From the NCBI GenBank assembly GCA_034440635.1, contig JAOTON010001679.1, forward strand, positions 434,001 to 498,000: DNA of 64,000 nucleotides, given 5' to 3'. A program made the position numbers and the translations under genes. The notes under the pieces are model-generated. The model was not told where the DNA came from and searched no databases. It was given only the letters and a program-made list of their open reading frames with translations. This stretch comes from Lepas anatifera (taxonomy: Eukaryota; Arthropoda; Thecostraca; Lepadidae). Below are positions 54,001-64,000 of this stretch, piece by piece (the stretch's first letter is position 1; the number at the start of each line of letters is the position of its first letter).

Positions 54001-54900
54001 ATAAGCTGGGACAGGGACGGCGGACTCCGGGGGGGGCAGGGTGTGCAATTGCACACCCTGAAAAAATGAGGGCGTACAAAAGTATATTTTGCACTCCCGG
54101 TTTTGGCTTCGTCCGGGGAAGCGCCTCCGGATTTGGGTGGCGCCCCCGGACGGCCAAGAAAACATCAGACCTAAACACCGCCTACCTGAAGATGAAGGGC
54201 CCTCTTGGCAAAATAAAAACAATTTCAAATATGAATGGTGCCCACTTTCATCAAAGCCACCCCATGGAGAGAAAATAGACCCAATTTATTAACTCAACGC
54301 AGGGAAATGATGTCGGCGCCCTCCCCCGAGTGGGTGCCCCTAAGTAGCCAAAGGTGCCCCCTGGGAATGGAGGCGCCCCCTTCCCATTAAAAGGAAGGCG
54401 TCCCCTCCCGAAAATCTTGTACAACCGCCCGAAAATGGAATCCACCGTCCCCGAGCTGGGGGCGGCAGTCATGAACCCAGGGCGGCACGAGTTGGAGCGG
54501 AAGTGATAAGGCAGGGATGACGTTCATTAACCGAGGTGATGGTGATGAGCTGGGGGCAGCATGAAACAGTGTGGCAGTGATAAGCTGGGGATAGCACTGG
54601 TGAGCCACTGGCAGCAGATATGAGCGGGGTGCTGTTCGAATCAGAGCGGCAGTAATAAGTCAGGGTTGGCAAGAATCAGGGTGGCAGTGATAGGTGGGAG
54701 GCGTCAGTGATGAACCATGGCGGCATAAACCAGGATGGTAGTGATGAACCGGGGGCGACATGATCACAGTGGTAAGAAGGAAGCGGCATGAAGGCAGAGA
54801 TGCTGAGCCGAGGGGCGACACATGTATTGGGGGTGCTCTCATTGTGAATAGGGGTGCTCGGACACCCCAAATAGATAACAAATTCAGCCCTGGCTGATAC
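54001..54900. repeat. Degenerate about 20-bp repeat block, plus orientation, with a 24-bp palindrome
   Basis: Words such as 'gcggcagtgatgagccggg' recur imperfectly. 54037-54060 is a perfect palindrome (CAGGGTGTGCAA with its reverse complement). The block ends near 54840-54880 with 'ggggtgctcggacacccc', a hairpin motif that recurs at other block ends in this region. Confidence 0.7.
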
Positions 54901-55529
54901 TAAAAGAGTAAAAACACGGCAGCAGCAGTCTACCATTTACTCGGCTCGGAGAATTCCTCCAATAGACAAACAAATAACGATTAGACGATTCTGGGCTGCT
55001 GTTTGCTTTCTGGAAGGGTGTTTTCTGTGAAAAAAATGTGCAGAAACTGTGCAGACAGCAGGGCCTAAGTTTGACCAGTTTTGGGGGCCATGGCAGGACT
55101 GGATTCCTCGGCAGTGATAAACCAGGGGCGGCAGTGATCAGCCGGGTGCGGCAGTGAAGATTCGAGGGAGGAAGTGTCTAACTAGAGGCCGCTCATATAT
55201 GGGTTAATAAAAAACAAAATTTTAACAAGTCAGGTGGTAAAACAGGTCAGGTTGTGAAAGTTGTATCAGAAGATTTTACAAAACACATAAAAGATGAAAT
55301 GAAATACAAATACTGAAAAATGACACCGACAATTTCACACGGTATACTAAATTCAGAGACTATAGGTAACATGAAACTTGACGTTATGTAAAACCTGAAA
55401 GACTACTAGGATGAATATAAGACATTAAAACTAACGCTCCTCAGATATAACATGATGTTAGTGATATCCACAGAAGGATGCTCCCCCAGAACATTCACCG
55501 CCCAGATATCCCCAGGATGCTCACTGCCC
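54901..55529. other. No gene seen; spacer between arrays
   Basis: AT-rich 55190-55450 between two G-rich arrays. Confidence 0.4.
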
Positions 55530-56640
55530 CGGGAGACGGCAGTGATGAACCAGGGGCGGCAGTTATCAGTCAAGGGCGGCAGTTATCGGCCAGGAGGCCG
55601 CAGTTATCAGTCAGGGGGCGGTAGTGATCAGCCAGGGGCGGCAGTTATCAGCCAAGGGCCGGCAGTTATCAGCCAGGGGGCGGCAATGATCAGCCAGGGG
55701 CGGCAGTGATCAGCCAGGGGAGGCAGTGATCAGCCAAGGACGGAATTATCAGGCCGGGGGGCAGTAGTGATCTGCCAGGGGCGGCAGCTATCTGCCAAGA
55801 GCCGACAGTTTTCAGGCAGGGGGCGGCAATGATCGGCCAGGGGGCGGTAGCGGTCAGCCAGGGGCGGCAGTTAGCAGCCAAGGGGCGGCAATAATCAGCC
55901 AGGGGCGGCAGTAGTCAGCCAGAGGCGGCAGTTAGCATCCAAGGTGCGGCAGTTGTCAGTCAAGGGGCGGCAGTGATCAGCCAGGGGCGGCAGTTATCAG
56001 CGAAGAGCCGGCAGTTTTCAGTCAGAGGGCGGCAATGATCAGCCCAGGGGGCGGAAGTTATCCGACAGGGCAGCAATGATCAGTCAGGGGACGGCAGTAA
56101 TCAGTCAGGGGGCGGCAAGGATCAGTCAAGGGGCGGAAGTTATCAGTCAGGGGCGCCAGTGATCAACCAGGGAGCGGCAGTTATCAGTCGGTGGACGGCA
56201 GTGGTCTGCCAAGGGGCGGCAGTCATCAGTCAGGGGCGGCAGTGATCAGCCAAGGACGGAAGTTATCAGGCCGGGGTCGGTATTGATCTGCCAGGGGGCG
56301 GCAGTTATCAGCCAAGAGCCGACAGTTTTCAGTCAGGGGGCGGCAATGATCAGCCAGGGGGCGGTAGCGGTCAGCCAGGGGCGGCAGTAAGCAGCCAATG
56401 GGCGGAAATAATCAGCCAGGGGGCGGCAGCAGTCAGCCAGGGGCGGCAGTTAGCAGTCATGGGGCGGCAGTTATCAGTCAGGGGCGGCAATGATCAGCCA
56501 GGGGGCGGCAGTGATCAGCCAGGGGAGGCAGTGGTAAACGAGGAGCGGCAGTGATGAGCCGGGGGCGGCAAAGATGATTCGGTGGGCGACAGAGACTTAC
56601 CAGGAGGGGCAAGTATATGGGTGTTAAAATAAACCGGGGT
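55530..56640. repeat. 20-21-bp minisatellite, about 50 copies
   Basis: The unit is near 'gatcagccaggggcggcagt' with single-base length changes and substitutions. Some spans of several units recur (for example around 55740-55880 and 56250-56400). Confidence 0.9.
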
Positions 56641-56990
56641 GTTTAGCCAGGGGCGACAGTGATAAGCCAGGGGTGTCAGTGATCAGCCAGCTGATCAGTG
56701 ATGAACAAAAGACAGGAGTAACCATCCGGAGGGGGGCGGCAGTGATTAATTGCTGGCGACAGTAATCAGGCGGGGGCAACAGTGATGTGGCGTCATAAAT
56801 CAGAGGAAATGATAAGTCATTAATTAGCTGGAGGTGAAACCAATCAGAGTGAAAGTAATGAACCCGGGACGGGAAAAACTTGTGAGGGGCGGCACATGTA
56901 ATGGGGGTCCTCAGCACATGATTGGGGGTGCTCGAATTAGGATTGGGGGTGCTCGGGCACCCCCAAAGAGATAGAAAATTACACCCCTGC
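56641..56990. repeat. Array tail with the GGGGTGCTCGGGCACCCCC terminal motif
   Basis: Degenerate units lead into 'gggggtgctcgggcaccccc' and 'agatagaaaattacacccc' (56943-56987). Similar ends occur at about 54840, 59250 and 62266. Confidence 0.6.
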
Positions 56991-57790
56991 CGCTGTGACT
57001 CATGTCGTCGCCAGTTCATCACTACCACCCTGATTTATGCCGCCATGGTTCATCACTGCCGCTTCATGCCTATCACTGCCACCCCGATTTGTGCCAGCCC
57101 TGACTTATCACTGCCGGCCTGATTCAAACAGCATCCGGCTCATCACTGCTGCCAGTAGCTCACCAGTGCTATCCCCGGCTTATTATTGCCGTCCTCAACT
57201 CATCACTACCGTCCCCCGGGGGGCACCGCCCAAATCCGGGGCACTTCCCCGGACCAAGCCAGAACCGGGTGTGCAAAAATATACTTTTGCATACCCTCAT
57301 TCTTTCAGGGTGTGCAACTGCACACCCTGGCCCCCGGAATCCGCCGTCCCTGCCCCAATCTTTTCTCGTCCGTCCTGATTCGTGCCACCTGTATTTTATA
57401 AACACTACCTACGGCTCACCATTCCCGTGCTTGGCTTTTCCCTTTGCCTTGATTCGTGCCGTCTCGGCTAATCAATGCCGCCTTCTCCCAAACCTATTAC
57501 TTCCACCCTGATTCGTGCCGCCCCTAGTTCATAACTGCAGCCCCCGAGTCATCAATGCCGCCATCGCCCTATCACTTCCACTCTGATTCGCACCAATCCG
57601 AGTTCATAGCTATTGCCCCTGGCTCATCACTGCCACCCTCGACTATGACTTTACCCTGTTTCTTGCGGCCCGGGCCAGTCACTGTCGCTCCCAGCTTATC
57701 AATTCCATCCTTATCTGTGTCGTTCTTAGTCCATAACTGCCGCCCTGGGCTCATCACTGCAGCACTGAATCTGACCGCCGCTGTGTGTAA
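56991..57790. repeat. Degenerate about 20-bp repeat block, inverted relative to 54001-54900
   Basis: Here the words appear as 'tcatcactgccgcc', and the near-palindrome CAGGGTGTGCAACTGCACAC at 57308-57331 mirrors the one at 54037. 57220-57345 matches the reverse complement of 54001-54155. Confidence 0.7.
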
Positions 57791-59244
57791 GGGGAAAAAT
57801 AAAGGGCGTTAGGGCAAAAATAAAAGGTACGCACGGGTACAACGGAGCTGCCATATTTGTTAATACCGGGGTTGAATAACGGGTAAGTTTTGTACCCAAG
57901 TGATCGATTGTTTGTACGTTTTAGTATAGTATACTGGAATATGCCAAAATAATACTGTTTAGTACATTGATATAAGGTAAAACGGCTGCGTGGTGACTGT
58001 GGTTTTGTTTGTCAAAAGGACAGGTGCATTGTGTAATTATTTTTGTTGTTTTGTTGTGGTATTGGAGGTGTGATGTGGGTGCGTACGCGACCGAATTGTA
58101 CGACTTGCGGGTAGGATCCCGGGTCGATCGAGGGCATGTTGGGGGCGCCACCGATAGGGGGCGGCAGGCGACAAACCTATATGTGGATGTATTTTCGGGC
58201 CGTTCATGGGGGTGGGGACATTTCGGGACATGCCCCAGCACCGCCTGAACATTTGGAGGAGCGGGTTGATCATTGTTTTTATTAGGACAGGGGCGGATCT
58301 GGCCTACGTTTGGAAGGCACCGAAACATTGGACTGGTGTGTTTGATGACATCGGTGTGGGTTATGTTGGACGGGGGGATGAATTTTGCGTATTGTGGGGC
58401 CCGTTGGTTTTTTTATTGGGGTTAAAGTGAATAATCATGGGTGGTGTGTTTTGTTTTTAATAAGTTTGATTTACGCGTATTACTACGTTGGTTTGGGCTT
58501 TTGCACACAACATGCCCTGCTGATCCAATGCCATGGGCATGGGGTTTAGGTAACATGGTGGATCGGGGCCATCCGTATAGGGACCTCCCGGCCGTAGGGA
58601 GTTCCCTATTGCCGGCCTTTGTATGCTCGGCGGTGGTGTGCCTACCCCCCGATCGCACCTGAACATGACGTTTTACTGCTTGCGAGAAAGCACCTTGCTG
58701 ATAGGTTGTATTTGAATACATTGTTTGATGGACTTTATGAAAGTTTCAACCCACGCCTAATAAAAAGGACTGTTGGTGTATGCCGGCTGTTTAATAAATG
58801 CGGCTACTTTAACCTGGCGGTTTTACCCGCATGTAAATGTCCTAACTGAGGTTTGTAGTTAATACTTACAGGAAAATACACGCGTTGTTTGGAGCAGTAT
58901 CAGTATCTGTGCTCTCTTTTCACGTAGTGATAAATCCTTAGCTTTCATTTCATTTCAATATCCATCCACTCTGCCATTCCAAACCTAAAATTTGATCCCG
59001 CAAAACCGATATACTTCAGTGGTGAATAAATTTACGACTCAGATTGGATTCCTTTAAGACGTGTACGTAGCTTTGGGATGTCGCCTAAAAAGCAAACATG
59101 TCTGGAAAAAGCTGTATAATACCTGCCCAACATTACAATAGAATGTTCCCTGCGCATAGAAGGCGCAAACAAGCGATGAACGACAGATTTGGTGCAATGA
59201 AGGGGTGCCGCCCCCGCAATGCCGCCGCCCCTATGGGATGCCGC
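57791..59244. other. No gene seen
   Basis: Mixed G-rich sequence. The 135-codon frame at 57921-58328 on the minus strand has no recognisable domain and no splice context. Confidence 0.4.
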
Positions 59245-59295
59245 CCCCCACCGGCTGAGCACCCCCAAATATTTTTTGGAAAATTACACCCCTGA
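59245..59295. repeat. Isolated copy of the GCTCAGCACCCCC / AAAATTACACCCC terminal motif
   Basis: 'gagcacccccaaatatttt' then 'ggaaaattacacccctg' matches the array ends at 56940-56990 and 62266-62336. Confidence 0.5.
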
Positions 59296-59779
59296 AGAAG
59301 CTATTACCTTTTTGGTCGTTTTTAGCCTAGTTTTCTTCAAAAAGAATATTCGATGAATTTCTCCGAGTTGCGCCGTACCCGCCAACTTTCCGATTCGATC
59401 TGTCTCTGTGAGCAGGTCATAAGAGAGAAGTGCGCGCCCAGGATTTACCTTGGGGGATGGGGTGGCGGGAGATGAAGGCTGCAGCAAACTGATGAAAAGG
59501 GCGGCATGTTTAAATTTGGGGGAGGGTAGGGTGGGAGTGGGGGACATTGGAGAGGATAAGATTGGCTAGACAGGGTAATTACAACGCGAAAATCACATAT
59601 TTTAATTATGGTGTGAAACGCATGAACGGGTGTCTTGGGGTTTGGGACACCTCAAGCGAGTTTGCTAAATGACGTCCAACGCACGTGAAAGAGTGAAACC
59701 CTTTAAAAGCTAACTTTGGCCGTGGAGGAGAAATTGGTTCCCTGAAAACAGTCTTGCAGAATAGAGCATTGCCCAGCTG
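59296..59779. other. No gene seen
   Basis: No features supported. Confidence 0.4.
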
Positions 59780-60350
59780 CCACCCAGAGGGCTCTGCTAT
59801 CCAGAGGGTGTGTTTGCTATCCAGGGGGCGCGTCCGCTATCCAGAGGGCACCCATGCTGTCTGAATGTGCCTAAGCTATCCAGGGCTGTGCTCCCCTTGC
59901 GGGAGGGGCGTTTGCTTTCCAGGGACACCTATGCTATTCAGGGGCATCTTTGCTATCCAGAGGCACCTTTGCTATCTGGGGGCGCCTTTGTTATCGGAGG
60001 GGGTGCATTTGCTGCCAAGGCCTTGGAAAGGCTCCCTTGCATGGGGGCGTCTTTGTTCTCAAGGAGGTAACTGTGCTGTCCAGGGGGCTCCATACTCTCC
60101 TCGGGGCGCCTTTTGCTATCCAGGGACGACTATTTTATTCAGGGAGAAACTTTTCTATTCAGTGGGCGCCTTTACCATCCAGGCGACCAGGAGGCGCCTA
60201 TGTTATCCACAGAAGATGCCTTGTTGCTTGCCCGAGTGTGCCGGTGCTATCCAGGGACAACTTGGCTATCCCGGGGTGCGCCTTTGAACCCGGGGGCCTC
60301 GATGCTATTCAGCGGGCACTGTTATTATTTAGGAGCGCCTCTGGTACCCG
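59780..60350. repeat. Degenerate minisatellite of 'ctatccaggggcgcctttg' words
   Basis: Irregular 20-30-bp units repeat 'tttgctatccaggg' and 'gggcgcctttg'. It is adjacent to the 41-bp array but of a different sequence. Confidence 0.75.
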
Positions 60351-61490
60351 GAGCGGTACGAGGGCGGCATTTTGGATGCTTGGGCGGCAAGGTCAGTGTA
60401 TGGGGCCGTGTGTTGGAAGCAGGGGTGGGAAAGTCAGTGTAGGGGGGCGTGTTGGGTGCAGGGGCGCCGATGTCAATGTATGGGTGGCGTGTTGGTACAG
60501 GGGGCAAGCTCAGTGTAGGAGGCACGTCGTGTTTGTTGCAGGGGCGTCAAGGTCAGTGTAGGGAGCGGCGTGTTGAGTGTAGGGACCACAAGGACCCCCG
60601 CCCTCTTACCAAGTGTAAGAGGACGGCGGGTTGGGTGCAGGGGCGCAAAGCCAGTGTAGGGGGACCGTGTGTTGGATGCAGGGGCGGGATTGTCAGTGTA
60701 AGGGATATCATGTTGGGTGCAGGGGCGGAACTGACAGCGTAAGGGATATTTGGGTGCAGGGGCGGAACTGTCTGTGTAAGGGATAGCATGTTGGGTGCAG
60801 GGGCGGAACTGACAGCGTAAGAGATATCATGTTGGGTGCAGGGGCGGAACTGACAGCGTAAGGGATGGCATGTTGGGTGAAGGGGCGGAACTGTCAGTGT
60901 AAGGGATAACATGTTGGGTGCAGGGGCAGAACTGTCTGTGTAAGGGATAGCATGTTGGATGCAGGGGCGGAACTGTCTGTGTAAGGGATAGCATGTTGGG
61001 TGCAGGGGCGGAACTGTCTGTGTAAAGGAGAGAATGTTGGGTGCAGGGGCGGAACTGTCCGTGTAAGGAATAGCATGTTGGGTGCAGGGGCGGAATGTCT
61101 GTGTAAGGGATAGAATGTTGGGTGCAGGGGCGGAACTGACAGCGTAAGGGATAGCATGTTGGGTGCAGGGGCGGAAATGTCTGTGTAAGGATGCATGTTG
61201 GGTGGGGGCGGAACTGTCTGTGTAAGGGATAGCATGTTGGGTGCAGGGGTGGAACTGACAGCGTAAGGGATAGTATGTTGGGTGCAGGGGCGGCAGGGTC
61301 AGTGTAGGGGGGCAAGGTTAGTGTGGGCGGTGGCATGTTGGGTGCAGGGGCCACAAAGTCAGTGTAAGAGGGCGGCGGGTTGGGTGCAGGGGCGGCAGGG
61401 TCAGTGCGAGAGAGTGGCAGGTTGGGTGCAGGGGCGGAAAGGTTAGTGTAAGGATGGTGACGTGTTGACTATAGGGGCGGCAAGGTCAGT
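60351..61490. repeat. 41-bp minisatellite, about 26 copies
   Basis: The unit contains 'gggtgcaggggcggaactgt' and 'gtgtaagggatagcatgtt'. The most regular part is 60680-61300. Long minus-strand frames across it encode repeating peptides and are not genes. Confidence 0.9.
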
Positions 61491-61599
61491 GTAGTACTGG
61501 CACTAAAAGCCAGGTCGAGGCCCATCCTTGCCCTCGGTGGGCGTCTTCGGCGCGCAATTAGCTGATAGTCATATTGGACGCCTTCGGCGCCCCAAATGA
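61491..61599. other. Spacer between arrays
   Basis: Contains 'gcgtcttcggcgcgc' and 'gacgccttcggcgcc', small inverted words around TTCG. No gene. Confidence 0.4.
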
Positions 61600-62336
61600 G
61601 CGGGGGGCGGCAATTTAGAGCCCAAGCGTTCGGGGAGGGGGTCAGGGCCCGTTGGCCCTCCCCTTGGGTGCACTACTGCCGGCAGTGATGAGCCGTGGGC
61701 AATAGCTATGAACAAGGGGCAGCAAGAGTCATTGTAGAAGTGATAAGGCAAGGGCGGCAGTGAGGACCTGAGGGCGGCAGTTATGGACAAGGGGCGGCAC
61801 GAATCAGGGCGGAAGTGATTAGCTAGGGGCTGTCATGAGTCCGGGGCGGCACAGATCAGGCCAAAGGTAATAGCCGAGGAAGGGAATGGTGAGTCGAGGG
61901 TAGTAGATATAAACCAGGGGTGGTACGAATCAGGGCTGAAGTGATAAGCTGGAGGCGGCAGTGATGAGCTTGGGGTGGCACGAATCAGGCAAAAATGATA
62001 GCCGAGGACGGGAATGGTGGGTTGAGGGTAGAAGCTATGAACTACGGGTGGTACGAATCAGGGCGGAAGTGATAAGCCGGAGGCGGCAGTGATTACCGGG
62101 GGCGACACATATAGCCAGAGACGGTACATGTTAGGTTGGCAGTGATAAATCGGGGGCGGCATGAATCAAAGCGGCAGCGATGAGCCGGGAGCCGCATGAA
62201 TCAGGGCCCCTGGTAAGACGGGGCCGCATGAATCAGTGCAGCAATGCTGGGCCGGGAGGATCACGTGTCTTGGGGGTGCTCGAAACAGAATTGGGGGTGC
62301 TTGGGTACTCCCAAAGATATAGAAAATTACACCCTC
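61600..62336. repeat. Degenerate about 20-bp repeat block with the terminal hairpin motif
   Basis: It has the same 'gcggcagtgatgagc' word family as 54001-54900 in the same orientation, ending at 62266-62336 with 'gggggtgcttgggtactccc' and 'gatatagaaaattacaccc'. Confidence 0.7.
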
Positions 62337-63556
62337 GGTCATGTGAATTCGTGGAAATTTGGCATAATTCAGTTCCGGCTCAGCCGAATAAGGCCAGGCG
62401 CGGTGAGGAGACACCAGTGCAATGAGTTGAGGCCAGTACAGTGCTAGACGCAGCCGCTTGCGTGAGGTACACGAGAAAGGGATAAACAAATTTCACCCCA
62501 CGCTGTTGTTTGGAAACTCTGAATCCCACCATGCTGATATTTACTATCTGTATTCGGGTTGATCCAAGAACAACATCTTCCCAAAATTAAATTGATGTTC
62601 ACAGTGACCATCATATGTCAATGTTTATATAGTTTTGGACCAGAAACATAATCAAAATACATTATCAAATACAAAAGGAAAGGAGCTTTCGATTACAAAT
62701 CATTTCAAGCCACGATGTATTTTGAAGTAAAAATTTCAAAACCGATCACCGTACGCTACATTGTATTGTATTGTATACATCCCGTAGGTTCATCCACGAT
62801 ATACAGTAAATGCTGACGGGGCTATTCTAGGACACGAGTCAGTAAAAGCAAAGTGAGTGAAATAGAGGTAAAAGCGATGACGCGTACAAAGCATGCCAGC
62901 ATACATCACATTACCGTCCACTCCCACGTGCGCAAACCCCTGGGTCGAAACACCAATACTTCTTGCTGAGTTACCATTCGTTTAGATGGGAAATAAATAA
63001 ATTAAGCGTAGTCATTACGTAGAATTGAAGACAAATTCCGTTTAAGTTAAAATAATATTATAAAACAGGCCAAATAGATATGCAGGGGCGCCGCCAGGGG
63101 ACACAGGGCGCACGTGCCCCCCCTCGGTGCCGGAGTGTCCTTTGATCGCCAGGTGGCATACCCCGTTTGGGCTGTTCCGTTCGAAATCTAGTGTCCTATG
63201 CCGTTGAACCTAGATATAACTAGACCGCATGCAGCGATTAAAACTATTATTTGACAATTTAGTACCTTTCTTTGTCAGCTAGGACATTCTGCCGCGTTTC
63301 CAAACACCCTGGAAGAGTATCGAGAATAAGAGTATAATAAATCATTATGCCTGCTGAACTTATCTAATGCTCTCTAAGTTAGTCTGATACCTCCGAGCTG
63401 TCTGGTGCCCTATTAGCTGTTTTAGTGCTTCCTGAGCTGATCCGGGCCCCCTGAGTTGCTCTCAGATCTTTCGGAGTTGATATACTGTCCTCTGAGCCAA
63501 CATGGTCCTAATACCTGACCAGCTGTTACTATTCTTGATGTTATAGCCACAAACTG
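62337..63556. other. No gene seen
   Basis: AT-rich to mixed sequence; a 'ggcgcacgtgcccccc' patch at 63098-63122 resembles one near 33565. No gene supported. Confidence 0.4.
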
Positions 63557-63571
63557 TCCTGAACGTGTCCG
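63557..63571. other. Target-site duplication left of the second SINE
   Basis: TCCTGAACGTGTCCG recurs exactly at 63755-63769. Confidence 0.85.
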
Positions 63572-63754
63572 GGGATGAGGTGGCCTAGTGGATAGCACCC
63601 TTGTCTTCTAAGCCACCGGTCCCGGGTTCAAGTCCCGGCGGAGCCTCTGAATAAGTCGATCTGATCCCCAAAATCCCTTCCAACAGGGTGAGAGTTGGCG
63701 ACGCCGTATGACCCTGGCAGTTGGTGCGTCGTTAAACCCCAATAATTATTATTA
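63572..63754 (+). mobile_element. tRNA-Arg(TCT)-derived SINE with a 15-bp target duplication
   Basis: The head has a perfect A box TGGCCTAGTGG and B box GGTTCAAGTCC, with TCT in the anticodon position, so it descends from tRNA-Arg and keeps an internal polymerase III promoter. The body 'cccttccaacaggg', 'agttggcgacgcc', 'ccctggcagttggtgcgtcg', 'ttaaacccc' is shared with the SINE at 22200-22368. The tail is ATTATTATT. The well-preserved head and exact duplication suggest recent insertion. Confidence 0.85.
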
Positions 63755-63769
63755 TCCTGAACGTGTCCG

Positions 63770-64000
63770 TCGGAGCGGCGTGACCAGGTGTCACTTCGGT
63801 GGACCGCATGATTTTACGCGCATTGTCCTGCGCGGTCCCGTCACACAGACGCGACAAGTAGCTTGTAGGCTAAGGAAACGATGTTTGGCGCGCGTCGTTG
63901 TTAATGACTTCCAACTGCAGATATCGTCGATCGACTGGTCACCTACGTTGATGTGTGAATCAACCGATACCAAGTGGCAAATATTTAAAAGGGCCTTTTT
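63770..64000. other. No gene seen
   Basis: The last 230 bases of the window hold nothing I can assign. Confidence 0.4.

Noticed and set aside
57921..58328. 135-codon minus-strand gene
   Set aside because: No family resemblance, low-complexity composition and no splice or promoter context.
60553..61354. Minus-strand proline-rich frames
   Set aside because: They are translations of the 41-bp minisatellite.

Overview
This is a repeat-dominated stretch of animal nuclear DNA, probably from an invertebrate. It holds Penelope-like retroelements with GIY-YIG nucleases, piggyBac-type TTAA elements, several LINE clades, tRNA-derived SINEs and the first exon of a rhodopsin-like receptor. It also holds pieces of two animal kinase genes (PCTAIRE-type CDK and TESK-like). 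Nothing looks bacterial or viral: there are no operons and no ribosome-binding-site context. I cannot name the species. Only two items could be host genes: a convincing receptor first exon at 50067-50248 and a weak exon candidate at 30290-30465.

Region by region. 1-17290: an old TTAA-flanked element broken by three insertions. The largest is a complete 14.0-kb LTR retrotransposon (740-14742) with giant, nearly identical 6.13-kb LTRs, a 4-bp target duplication GTAT and a Lys-tRNA-like primer site. Its 1.7-kb internal domain has no gag or pol that I can recognise; it carries captured fragments of a TESK-like kinase and a PCTAIRE-type CDK. Each LTR contains five copies of a 98-bp unit plus a sixth diverged unit. 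Each unit folds into two hairpins, and some differences between units keep the pairing. 17.3-24.9 kb: LINE debris, GGTCA-rich elements, a decayed Penelope-like element with terminal inverted repeats, and a SINE with a 13-bp target duplication. 25-32 kb: mostly featureless. 32.3-39.8 kb: LINE ends, a piggyBac transposase with all catalytic aspartates, a LINE inserted in its 3' end, and a short Penelope-like derivative (GIY-YIG plus hammerhead core between inverted repeats) that hosts a MITE.

40-53 kb: rearranged L1-like pieces, nested TTAA elements, four large minisatellites, and the receptor exon with an intronic 45-bp repeat. 53-62.4 kb: about 20- and 41-bp minisatellites, an inverted pair of arrays and a recurrent terminal motif (GGGGTGCTCGG...). 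The window ends with a tRNA-Arg-like SINE bounded by a 15-bp duplication.

Together the window shows layered transposition: TTAA elements inside TTAA elements, an LTR element inside one of those, and a MITE inside captured kinase sequence inside the LTR element. Several insertions can be checked inside the window because an uninterrupted relative is also present.
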